A DNA stretch of 43,455 nucleotides from an uncultured Clostridia bacterium (GTDB taxonomy: Bacteria > Bacillota_I > Bacilli_A > RF39 > UBA660): positions 1-43,455 of the forward strand of contig CAMUZE010000012.1 in assembly GCA_947165135.1 (NCBI GenBank), given 5' to 3'. The translations under genes and the position numbers were made by a program. A model generated the notes under the pieces. That model did no database searches and was not told the DNA's origin. It saw only the letters and a list, made by a program, of their open reading frames with translations. Shown here piece by piece: positions 16,500 through 24,500 of this stretch. How positions within the stretch are numbered: the first letter of the stretch is position 1; each line of letters opens with the position of its first letter.

Positions 16500-17615
16500 T
16501 TAATTTTTTCTCGTTTTAATTACAATTAGTGGAACTAATATCTCGTCTTCCGTATAACCCGCATGTTGAGATACAAGTTGTTCACTTCCTTTATACAATA
16601 ATGTTTTATTAGTTTTCGCTATGGCTAAGTAATCACCTAAAGTATCTCTAAATATTTCATTTTCCTCTCCATCGCCAAATAATTTAGATTCAATTATATC
16701 ATGCTTTGAATATAAATCAAAATCTTTTCCAAAGTATTTGTTAAATAATTCCTCAAATTGTTTTTTCATATCTGGTTTAATAAAGAAATTTACTGCTCTT
16801 GGTTCTAATGAAGTATTTCTTAATAAACATTCTTCAATATCGGGATAGTCTTTAATAAATATATCTTCCACATTATGATGACCATGATCAGCAACTACAA
16901 ATATAATTGTATCTTTTAATCTTTTGCTTAAATTTTTAACTCTTCTATTAATATCAATTATAATTGATTTTATTTCATCTTTATCGCAACCTAATTCATG
17001 CATTCTTGAATCTGGATTAGGATTATATGCATAAATATACTTTTTACCGTCTTCATTACATCTTTTTTCAATAATATTGAATAGTTCATCTAACGATTTA
17101 TATGAATTTTCTCCAAATGGGAATAAACTATATCCTTTATATTTACCCATTTCATTTATTTCAGCGGTAATAGGCTTTGTAATCATATGCTTTTTATTAT
17201 ATTCAATTGCATCTTTTAATGGTTGATGATTAGGATCTTCTTTATCAGAATTCAAGTAAACAGAAATGGTTTTATCTATATCTTTATAATACATATCCCA
17301 CCCTAGCATACCTGTTTCGCATGGATTTAGTCCTGTCATCATTGAAGTGGTGGCTGCTACTGTAGTTGCTGGAAATACTGTTGTGATTGTTTTAATTCTA
17401 TTTTTAATTAAAAATGAAGTACTATCAAGCATTCTATCAAGAATAATAGAACCCATACCATCGCATAATATAGTTACAACATTTTTAGGTTTATATTCAT
17501 TTAATATTTTGTCTATATAACTTAATGTGTTATGTCTATAATCCAAATCAAAATATTTTCTTATTGAACAAGCCAAATTAGTTAAGCATTCATTATAATC
17601 ATTTTTTACTTTCAT
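16500..17615 (-). CDS. Alkaline-phosphatase-superfamily phosphodiesterase (nucleotide pyrophosphatase type)
   Basis: A 371-residue metallo-hydrolase of the alkaline phosphatase superfamily. Metal-binding and catalytic motifs appear in order: LCDGMGS (Asp52), FPATTVAATTSMMTGLNP with the threonine nucleophile near residue 84, HELG with a downstream Asp in NPNPDSRMHELGCD, VVADHGHHNVED, and the C-terminal SQHAGYTEDE histidine. This arrangement is that of nucleotide pyrophosphatase/phosphodiesterase-like hydrolases. No signal peptide or membrane helix is present, so it is probably cytoplasmic. The substrate is unknown. It overlaps the preceding 89-residue gene by 17 nt. Confidence 0.82.
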   Translation of the reverse strand: MKVKNDYNECLTNLACSIRKYFDLDYRHNTLSYIDKILNEYKPKNVVTILCDGMGSIILDRMLDSTSFLIKNRIKTITTVFPATTVAATTSMMTGLNPCETGMLGWDMYYKDIDKTISVYLNSDKEDPNHQPLKDAIEYNKKHMITKPITAEINEMGKYKGYSLFPFGENSYKSLDELFNIIEKRCNEDGKKYIYAYNPNPDSRMHELGCDKDEIKSIIIDINRRVKNLSKRLKDTIIFVVADHGHHNVEDIFIKDYPDIEECLLRNTSLEPRAVNFFIKPDMKKQFEELFNKYFGKDFDLYSKHDIIESKLFGDGEENEIFRDTLGDYLAIAKTNKTLLYKGSEQLVSQHAGYTEDEILVPLIVIKTRKN

Positions 17616-17868
17616 TCTGATTTTCCTTTTTTATTTGAATTAATTTTAATTCATTTTCTTTATCTTCACCAATTAGATCAAAGTATGCTTTTGTATATTC
17701 TTCATCACTGATTTCGCCAGTTAACCATTTGTATCTTACTTCTTCTATTTTTCTTGCTATAGGATTTCTTTTAATTATATCTTGTAACTCATCATATTCT
17801 TCTAAGAGTATATACTCCCCATCTCTATAACTTGCCAAGATAAAATATCTTAATAATTCATTTGTCAT
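17599..17868 (-). CDS. Small charged protein, unknown
   Basis: An 89-residue protein rich in Glu, Lys and aromatic residues (MTNELLRYFILASYRDGEYI, WLTGEISDEEYTKAYFDLIG), predicted helical with no membrane segment or known motif. I start it at 17868, where AGGA lies eight bases upstream; the longer frame from 17901 crosses the promoter. Its end overlaps the phosphodiesterase start by 17 nt, so the two are coupled. It opens a four-gene unit (this gene, phosphodiesterase, DUF2284, GNAT remnant) driven by a TATAAT at 17893-17898. The C-terminal half resembles the short SHOCT-like GEISDEEY motif, seen in many small proteins. Confidence 0.6.
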   Translation of the reverse strand: MTNELLRYFILASYRDGEYILLEEYDELQDIIKRNPIARKIEEVRYKWLTGEISDEEYTKAYFDLIGEDKENELKLIQIKKENQNESKK

Positions 17869-17892
17869 ATTATAATTCCTTTCATATGCTTT

Positions 17893-17926
17893 ATTATACA
17901 AAAAAATACTAGTTAAAACTAGTATT
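17893..17926 (-). terminator. Terminator of the type VII small-gene operon, followed at once by a -10
   Basis: AATACTAGT and ACTAGTATT (minus strand, arms 17926-17918 and 17913-17905) flank a 4-nt loop and run into TTTTTTT. The U-tract leads straight into TATAAT (17898-17893), which serves the next gene. Confidence 0.8.
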
Positions 17927-17928
17927 AA

Positions 17929-18210
17929 TTATTGTATATCAATTATTTCAATTGTCTCTGCCACAGGGGTTATATTTGCTTGAACATTTTCTTTTTGTTC
18001 AGCCGCTTGTTTTTCTTTCTCGATTGCTCCCTTATATGCATTGGCAGGTATTGATATCATTCTTTTAGGAACATTAGGATCTACTGCTTTTGGTTGTTCC
18101 TGTACAGGTTCATTTTCTTCTGGTTTATAATCGTTTAATGTCACTTGATTAAATAAATCTAGAGGTACCTCTTCAACACCGCTAGTATTACTTGTTGTAT
18201 TATTATCCAT
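17929..18210 (-). CDS. Small type VII locus protein with one ISIP repeat unit
   Basis: A 93-residue acidic, Pro- and Gln-rich protein that is probably largely disordered. In its middle (about residues 51-65) is KRMISIPANAYKGA, the same unit that is repeated twelve times in the neighbouring DUF4176 protein. The N terminus (NNTTSNTSGVEEVPLDLF) and the C-terminal TIEIIDIQ show no known domain. AAGGAGG precedes the ATG. It lies 22 nt after the repeat protein and is the last gene before a strong terminator, so it belongs to the WXG100 operon. A shared binding partner for the ISIP unit is the natural inference; the function is unknown. Confidence 0.65.
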   Translation of the reverse strand: MDNNTTSNTSGVEEVPLDLFNQVTLNDYKPEENEPVQEQPKAVDPNVPKRMISIPANAYKGAIEKEKQAAEQKENVQANITPVAETIEIIDIQ

Positions 18211-18232
18211 AATAACCTCCTTATTTTAATAA

Positions 18233-19249
18233 TTATTCATCCTTTTTGTTCTTTTTTTTATCTTTTGATTCATTTTCCAGCATAATTTTATTATACATAT
18301 CATATGGTATTTCAATTATTTTTTTAGTTTCTGTTTCAATATCTGATTTTTCTTTTCTCAACATCTCATTATAAACATCGGCAGGTAAACTAATAATGCC
18401 ATTTTTTGCATTCCCATTTGTTAATCTTTCATATTCATCTAAAGGTATTGAAATAACTTCATGATTCTTTTCATCATTAAGCATTTTTTCATATACATTT
18501 AATGGTATGCTTATTATTTCTTTTTCTTTCTTCTCTTTTTTCAATTTTTCATATAAATTCTTTGGTATACTGATTAGTTTCCTTTTTCTATCCTCGTCTA
18601 GAAAATCTTTATATGTTTTAGCATTTATACTTATAACGCTCTTAGCATTTAACATTTTATTATAATCAGCAAGTGGAATGCTTATCATTTTTTTCTTAGT
18701 TGCATTACCATACAACTCTGCTGGTATGCTTATTACTTTAGATATTTTAGAGTTTTTCGCACATTCTTTAGCATATAAATCTGCTGATATGCTTATAACG
18801 TGAGATTCTTCGGCCTCACATGCGGCCTCATATAAATCTGCTGGTATACTAATTTTTTTATGTGACATTGCATTGTATTCGTCAATTGGTATACTAATTA
18901 TATCGTTGTTTTTTTTGCCATATTTATCATATAAATCAACTGGTATACTAATAACTTTTCCTTTTTCTTTTTTACCAGACTCATTTGCTCCAATTATTTC
19001 ATACAACATTTTCTTAAAATCAGATTCTTCATCATCAGCTAATCCAGTAAAACACACTTCTTTTACGTCTTCATTATTAAATAAATAATTATCACCTTCT
19101 GACATTATTCCTTCAGGATAAAGACATCCTAAATAATCATAATAGATATCTGAAGCGTTTGGTTTAACGTAAAATCCCGTAACCATCAACCTTTTACTTG
19201 CATCTTTTAATAAAACTACACTACCGATTGGTAAATATTCCCCTTTCAT
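18233..19249 (-). CDS. DUF4176 protein with twelve ISIPxxxY repeats
   Basis: A 338-residue protein in the type VII operon. Residues 3-85 match the DUF4176 domain (LPIGSVVLLKDASKRLMVTG, YLGCLYPEGI), a small domain seen repeatedly in Bacillota type VII loci. From about residue 97 to 325 come twelve units whose core is (V/I)ISIPxxxY, spaced about 16-25 residues, each followed by a charged helix-like linker (KMLNDEKNH, KLKKEKKEK). The tail is a Lys/Glu-rich stretch. There is no signal peptide or membrane segment. AGGAGG lies upstream. The repeats look like an array of short binding motifs on a flexible carrier. I do not know this repeat from any described family, and the combination with DUF4176 is unusual. 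Confidence 0.75.
   Translation of the reverse strand: MKGEYLPIGSVVLLKDASKRLMVTGFYVKPNASDIYYDYLGCLYPEGIMSEGDNYLFNNEDVKEVCFTGLADDEESDFKKMLYEIIGANESGKKEKGKVISIPVDLYDKYGKKNNDIISIPIDEYNAMSHKKISIPADLYEAACEAEESHVISISADLYAKECAKNSKISKVISIPAELYGNATKKKMISIPLADYNKMLNAKSVISINAKTYKDFLDEDRKRKLISIPKNLYEKLKKEKKEKEIISIPLNVYEKMLNDEKNHEVISIPLDEYERLTNGNAKNGIISLPADVYNEMLRKEKSDIETETKKIIEIPYDMYNKIMLENESKDKKKNKKDE
18275..18958 (-). repeat. Twelve-unit ISIPxxxY coding repeat
   Basis: Units in order begin VISIPVDLY, IISIPIDEY, KISIPADLY, VISISADLY, VISIPAELY, MISIPLADY, VISINAKTY, LISIPKNLY, IISIPLNVY, VISIPLDEY, IISLPADVY and IIEIPYDMY. Ile, Ser/Glu, Ile, Pro and Tyr are kept while the linkers diverge, so selection acts on the motif rather than on recent DNA duplication. 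Confidence 0.85.
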
Positions 19250-19261
19250 TCTTTTTACCTC

Positions 19262-19546
19262 CTATTTTCCACTTAATTGTTGTTTCAATTTATATATTGT
19301 GTTTCGCAAACTAGGAATAATTTTTCCTGTTATCTCACCAGCTGTTGGCTTTACTTGTTCATTAGTACTATCAAGATATTCCTTAAAAGCAATTTTATCA
19401 TCAATAAGAACATTTTCACTTAATAATTCTTCCATTTTCTTTAATTTAGTATTAAGCACATTTATCTTATTGTTAACATTAGACATCTGACCAATAACCC
19501 CATTCAATTTATTAATTCTCCATTTAATTACAGCATCAGTTATCAT
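19262..19546 (-). CDS. Small coiled-coil protein of the type VII locus
   Basis: A 94-residue helical protein. The Leu/Ile heptads in VNNKINVLNTKLKKMEELL and the C-terminal SLRNTIYKLKQQL suggest two coiled-coil helices. It has no cysteine, no membrane segment and no WXG motif. The size and position, next to other WXG100-like genes, fit the small helical partners (DUF5082/DUF5344-like, as YwqH and YwqI in Bacillus) that accompany type VII substrates. Family membership is inferred. Its start overlaps the preceding gene by 11 nt, with GGAGG upstream, so translation is coupled. Confidence 0.6.
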   Translation of the reverse strand: MITDAVIKWRINKLNGVIGQMSNVNNKINVLNTKLKKMEELLSENVLIDDKIAFKEYLDSTNEQVKPTAGEITGKIIPSLRNTIYKLKQQLSGK

Positions 19547-19850
19547 TTATTTTAACCTCCATAGATTTAGCAGAACTAACAAATTGTTGTGCTGTATCTA
19601 TATATATTTGGATTGCTTTATTAAGTACATCAATATATCTTTGTCTATTATAATATATTGTTGAGTTATTATTTTTTAAATTGGATATTTTACTACTGAT
19701 AGCTCCAGTATTGCCCGATTTGTAACAACTTATACTTTCGCTAAAAACATTGAAAATTTGACCTAATTTATTTTTTTCTTCAGAACAATATGATTCTAAC
19801 AAAGCAACATTTTTCTGAACTAGAGGCTCATTTAATATACCTTTATCCAT
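19536..19850 (-). CDS. Small WXG100-like helical protein of the type VII locus
   Basis: A 104-residue protein, predicted as two helices joined near SGNTGAISSK, which is the WXG100 layout though the W-x-G triplet is replaced. The helix pattern and the C-terminal IDTAQQFVSSAKSMEVKI resemble YwqI/DUF5344-type partners. AAGGGG precedes the ATG and it begins 3 nt after the upstream 188-residue gene, so they are co-translated. It could be a secreted substrate or a chaperone-like adaptor; the sequence alone does not decide. Confidence 0.6.
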   Translation of the reverse strand: MDKGILNEPLVQKNVALLESYCSEEKNKLGQIFNVFSESISCYKSGNTGAISSKISNLKNNNSTIYYNRQRYIDVLNKAIQIYIDTAQQFVSSAKSMEVKINDN

Positions 19851-19853
19851 ATC

Positions 19854-20420
19854 TTACCCCTTACTAAACTCATAATCAAAGTTGTTAACATTTATCATTT
19901 CAATCCTAGCTACCTGGGATGATACTTTTTCTTCTATCATTTCAACTTTTTTATATAATTCTTTTATTTTATTCTTTAATTTTTGAATATTACTTTTACA
20001 TGCAGTAAAAATATCTCGCTGATTATTTATCAAATTTAATTCACGATAATAAAAACTTCTTGTCACACCATTTAAATCGCTTAAAATATCGTCTAAGCAT
20101 GTGAGACATTCATCAATTGTCGACATAATTGAATTTTTCTTGTCTAAATTAATATGTAACTTATTTCCAATTTTCTTATATTCATCATACACATACTGAA
20201 ATACTTCTCGATTACTTTCCAAAGCAACCAAAAAAACATCAGAAGATACTTTTTCATCTTTTATTTTATTTTCAAAAGTAATAGAGTTACCATCCTGCCA
20301 ATTTGTAAAACTATCTTTAAGTTGATTGAAAATATTTAACTGAATTACATCATAATCATCTATTAATGATTTTAATTCTTGTACTATATTCCCAAGTCTA
20401 CTTATATCAACTTCTACCAC
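19854..20420 (-). CDS. WXG100-like long helical protein of the type VII locus
   Basis: A 188-residue all-helical protein. Its first 100 residues follow the WXG100 fold: helix, a turn with SFTNWQDGNS (Trp41, a WXG-type W-Q-D turn), then a second helix. The C-terminal half has long coiled-coil helices (NIQKLKNKIKELYKKVEMI). The start is GTG at 20420 with AGGGG eight bases upstream. It follows the 220-residue WXG gene after a 77-nt spacer that holds two hairpins. A role as T7SS substrate or substrate partner is inferred from fold and location. Confidence 0.6.
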   Translation of the reverse strand: MVEVDISRLGNIVQELKSLIDDYDVIQLNIFNQLKDSFTNWQDGNSITFENKIKDEKVSSDVFLVALESNREVFQYVYDEYKKIGNKLHINLDKKNSIMSTIDECLTCLDDILSDLNGVTRSFYYRELNLINNQRDIFTACKSNIQKLKNKIKELYKKVEMIEEKVSSQVARIEMINVNNFDYEFSKG

Positions 20421-20438
20421 AACAAATGCCCCTTTCCT

Positions 20439-20477
20439 ATATATATGCCAATTTAACTTAAAATTGGCATATATATA
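20439..20477 (-). promoter_or_regulatory. Intercistronic hairpin between type VII genes
   Basis: ATATATGCCAATTT and AAATTGGCATATAT form a stem of at least 14 bp around a 6-nt loop. No U-tract follows on the minus strand, so this is better explained as an RNA-processing or message-stabilising element than as a full terminator. It separates the WXG100 gene from the rest of the operon. Confidence 0.7.
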
Positions 20478-20500
20478 GAAAAAGAATAAATCTTTTTCTA
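20476..20500 (-). promoter_or_regulatory. Hairpin at the 3' end of the WXG100-like gene
   Basis: TAGAAAAAGA and TCTTTTTCTA (minus strand, arms 20500-20491 and 20485-20476) flank a 5-nt loop and include the stop codon. It stands directly in front of the larger hairpin at 20439-20477. Confidence 0.6.
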
Positions 20501-21160
20501 ATTTCCACTAACTGACATTGTAGCAGAATTTAAGTTAGAAGCAATTTCTTCACCAATCTTTTGATACTTATCAGCATATTCGTGAATTCTTTCACCAAAA
20601 GTTTCTAACATTTTAAATAAATCTCCAATTGCATCTGCAACCTTATCAAAGCATTGCTTTGCTGCACTATCTTGTCCGTGTCCAATAAATGCTGCTGCTG
20701 CTGTTAAAGCGGCATGTTTTGCTCTAACTTCTGCTAAAATTTGTTGACGTAATGAAGCCATAGTATCAGCAAGACTTACTGCTTGAGTTTCATCTAATGT
20801 AATATTTCCGCCATCTTCTTCTTTGATTGAACTTACATCAACATGAGTTAATAACCCAGCAATTCTTGCAATAGTTGGTGCAACGCCTCCCGTGGCACTT
20901 GCCCAAACGCTACCCATGCTTTCAATCCAACTAACATAATTATTATATGCATCTTGTAGACTGTCAGCTAAAGTTTCTACTGCAGCTTGAACTCCGTTGA
21001 ATTCTTCAACAGCTTCTGGCGCATACCATAATCTAGACATTGGTTTAATGAAACCTTGTTCAATAGTATCAGTAACTTTATTTGCCACTTGTTTTCCAAT
21101 ATCGGCAATTTTGCTACCCAAATCTTCGATTTTGCCTTTGTTATAACCACCTATGTCCAT
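20498..21160 (-). CDS. Candidate type VII secreted protein, WXG100-like
   Basis: A 220-residue helical protein, probably the main substrate of the locus. It has two Trp turns (SRLWYAPEAVEEF, Trp45; SMGSVWASATGG, Trp86) resembling the WXG turn, an alanine-rich middle (AKHAALTAAAAFIGHGQDSA) and a C-terminal helix with HEYADKYQKIGEE. There is no signal peptide, as expected for WXG100-type substrates. It lacks an obvious toxin domain, so a structural or partner role is as likely as an effector role. It has its own strong promoter and an AGGAG site. Downstream hairpins may stabilise its message, which would fit high expression. Confidence 0.65.
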   Translation of the reverse strand: MDIGGYNKGKIEDLGSKIADIGKQVANKVTDTIEQGFIKPMSRLWYAPEAVEEFNGVQAAVETLADSLQDAYNNYVSWIESMGSVWASATGGVAPTIARIAGLLTHVDVSSIKEEDGGNITLDETQAVSLADTMASLRQQILAEVRAKHAALTAAAAFIGHGQDSAAKQCFDKVADAIGDLFKMLETFGERIHEYADKYQKIGEEIASNLNSATMSVSGN

Positions 21161-21219
21161 TATTTAATCACTCCTCCTTGACATATTATTTAGGTAAAAT
21201 AGTTTTCTACCCTATATAA

Positions 21220-21247
21220 ATTATATCATATTAATTAGTTTTGTAAA
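21220..21247 (-). promoter_or_regulatory. Promoter of the WXG100 operon
   Basis: TTTACA (21242-21247), a 16-bp spacer and TATAAT (21220-21225) with TG one base before it on the minus strand. The leader is about 50 nt and contains AGGAGG. Confidence 0.75.
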
Positions 21248-21271
21248 TAGATTTTTTTTAAAAAATCTTTT

Positions 21272-21304
21272 AAAAAAATCTATCATTTTTGATAGATTTT
21301 TTAT
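21272..21304 (-). terminator. Terminator of the essC-yukD transcript
   Basis: AAAAAATCTATCA (minus strand, 21302-21290) pairs with TGATAGATTTTTT (21285-21273) around a 4-nt loop, and the U-tract continues. The stem begins at the YukD stop codon, so the secretion ATPase and the WXG100 operon are separate transcription units. Confidence 0.82.
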
Positions 21305-21564
21305 TTAATGGAAACAATAATTATTTCAGTAGCATTTCTTATATCAGTATCATACAAAATGCTGTTTGATTTATATATGTTACCGGTATGTTTATTAATA
21401 AACAAATATTTTTTATTTTTATCTAAACAACCACCTGTCATATCAGAAAGTGCTTTAATTATTAAAATTTTTACTTTCCACAAGACTTCATTTACAGGAA
21501 GAAATAAATCTGTCTCAAAATCCAATTCTGGTACATATAGTTTTACCAAAACTTTATTTTTCAT
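21301..21564 (-). CDS. yukD: YukD/EsaB ubiquitin-like type VII component
   Basis: An 87-residue beta-grasp protein of the YukD/EsaB type, a small cytoplasmic partner of the EssC secretion ATPase. It opens with a beta strand pair (KVLVKLYVPELDFETDLFLP), followed by the single helix VNEVLWKVKILIIKALSDM and the strands YLFINKHTGNIYK and ATEIIIVSIK. That order and length fit the family. I place the start at 21564 because GGGAG sits nine bases upstream; the ATG at 21573 overlaps that site. It overlaps the end of essC by 11 nt, so the two are translationally coupled. Confidence 0.8.
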   Translation of the reverse strand: MKNKVLVKLYVPELDFETDLFLPVNEVLWKVKILIIKALSDMTGGCLDKNKKYLFINKHTGNIYKSNSILYDTDIRNATEIIIVSIK

Positions 21565-24500
21565 CTTCTTCATCTCCCTTGCTTATCATGTTATTAAATT
21601 CTATATACTTAACTAATTCAGCAGAACTTTCTTGTACTACATATCCATAATTTAATGGCCTTGGTTTAGTCATATCTTTTGTTATTCTACTTACTCTAAA
21701 TGCCTGTTGTTCATCAAATCCCCTTCCAATCCAAATACCATCAGAAGAATTTTTAACTTTTTGGTACCAAGCATCGAAATCAAACCCTTTAATATTTTGA
21801 GTTGTTTCACATATAATTGAAGTACAATTTTCAGATTTTCTTATTTCAGAGAATAATGTTTCTAGTGTATTAGGTTTAACAGCCGATCTTATCTTATCCA
21901 TTCCATAGAAAATATACAATATCTTATATTTCTTGAATTCGGGATTTTTGGCAATAACAGAAAATTTTGAAAAAACTTCATCATATTTATCAACATCATC
22001 AAAATAATCAATTTTTCTATTATTAAATGTTTTTGTAGCTATATCAGACATTTTCTTAGTTGGATCTACGAAGAACATAGCAATCCCAGGAAGCCTTAAG
22101 AATATCTCCATTAATGAATCAACAAATGAATTAACATTTTCAAGTTTGTTAGAAGATATACACGTTGATTTATTATAGAAGAAATCATATTTAACAGTCT
22201 TAAGTGAATCTCTATATACTCCAATTGGAATACTATTAGGATTAGTTATTTCACCCTCTACACAATCCAATGTTACTTTATCTGGTAACATTGGTATTCT
22301 AGGTGCTACAGCACTATTATTTTGCTTTAATAGAACAGCAACATTTTCTAAAAATTTTACAATATCTTCTGTAGGTTTAACGATGCTAGCTGTTTGGAAT
22401 TCATGGGCAATATCTCCACCATTGCAATATCCTCTTCCTAAATTATCTTTAGGTTTAGATTTAATTCTTAAATTGAATATTGTATCATAGTCGCTAATAT
22501 CTTGTATATGCATAGCATACCTTGTTTGGAAGAACTGAGATATCCTATTTGGAACGTTGTTTGCTGCAGCAGCTGTTATAATTACATTAATACCATATCT
22601 TTCACAATCTCTAACTGTTGAAACTAAATTTTCATTAAAATCCGGATAATTTTCAACAACTGCAGCAATGTTATTAATAATATACATTATTTGTGGGAGT
22701 TTAACTTCGTTTCTCTCATTATATGCTTTAAATGAACCGCCATATTCTATTAATAGTTTCTTTCTTCTTTTTATTTCTTCATCTATTAATTTAAATAAAT
22801 TTTTATTTTTCTCGTCTTCCCCAACAAAAGTCATTCCGCCAATTTGTGGAAATCCATTAAACATTCTCAAACTTTCAGATCCATAATCTAGTAAATATAT
22901 ATTTAATTCATTGGCGTTATGCCATTTACATGCTGAATATATTATAGATGCTAAAATATTTTCTCTTTCTTCTTCTTCATTGCTATATATAAGTGTATTT
23001 CCATCATTTTTAAATGAATATTTTAATAATCCTTGTTCTTGTTTTTCAGGAGCGTCATATTCACCTATAATTGCTTCAACATCATATGTAATTTGGTCAT
23101 AATTATATTTCTTTTCTAATTCATCTGCTATGATTACTGGATTTATATCTGGTAACCATAGTGTTTTAGCTTTTAGATTCAACCTATTAGATACATCTAT
23201 AATTGATTTCATTATCGCACCCAGTTGTTCACCTTGTGCTTCAACCTTTGTATTATTGTTGTCAGCTTGCATACTTTTAACAATAATTCCAGAATCATCT
23301 ATAAAATTTATACTCTTATCAACTTGTTTTACTATTTTCTCTGATGGAAAATATTTTGCACCACACCACCCAGATTGACCTAATACAAACAACTCATTCA
23401 TACCAACTTGTAAATAATAACGTCCTGCTTGTTTTAACATGGCAGCATCAGGTCTTTTTAACATTTCATTACTATCTGACTCATCTTGCACTTTTAAACA
23501 TACTTTGAATTTTGAGTTAGACCAAATCTGTTCATTAACGACTCCGCTTGGTTTTTGTGTTGCTAAAATCAAATGAACTCCAAGTGAACGTCCTATACGG
23601 GCAACACTTATTAGATTATCCATAAATTCTGGCTGTTGAGCCTTAAGTTCCGCAAACTCATCGCAAATAATAAATAAATGAGGTATGGGATCACTTAATT
23701 TTCCTTCTTTATAAAATCTTTGATATTTATAGATATCTATAGTACTCTCACCTAGCATATCTCTCGCTTTATTAAATTCTCTTTGTCTTCTTTTTACTTC
23801 GCTATCGATACTTACCAGAGTTCTATTCATTTCTGCTTTGTCTAAGTTTGTAATTGTACCTACCAAATGAGGAAGTACAACTCCAGTGGTCTTATTTTCA
23901 AATGCATATGCAAGACCACCACCTTTGTAATCAATTAATATAAATGAAACATACTCCGGACTATAGTTAATTGCCATAGAAAGAATATATGTGATAATAA
24001 ATTCTGATTTACCTGAACCAGTAGTACCAGCAATCAAGCCATGCGGTCCGTGAGCTTTTTCATGAAGATCTAAATACATTAAGTTGCCTTCCTCATCAAC
24101 ACCTACTTCAGCTTTAATACTTGTAATAGAATTGTTGTTTTCCCATCTGTTCATTATATTTAACTGTTCGACTTTGCCAACACGTTCCATTTCTAAGAAT
24201 GTAATGGAATCTGGTAACCCTTTATTTATTTCATTAAATGCAATAGGTATATTAGCAAGTTTTCTAACTGCACTCATCATATCAACATTATAATCTATTT
24301 CATCCATAAAGTATTCTGGATCTTGTGCATCAAAAGAATTTTTTAAAATACCTGATTGAGTTCCTCTCAAATTAATAAAATTATTACATTTACTTGGCAA
24401 TTGACTTAATCTTCCTTCTAATATTATTAAACTAAATCCAAGGTTAGGATCAATTTCAGTAACTGCCCTTGCAAAGTCTGTATTTTTAATTTGATAATAA

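Noticed and set aside
18275-18958. CRISPR-like or DNA tandem repeat
   Set aside because: The DNA of the units is not repeated exactly; only the protein motif is conserved.
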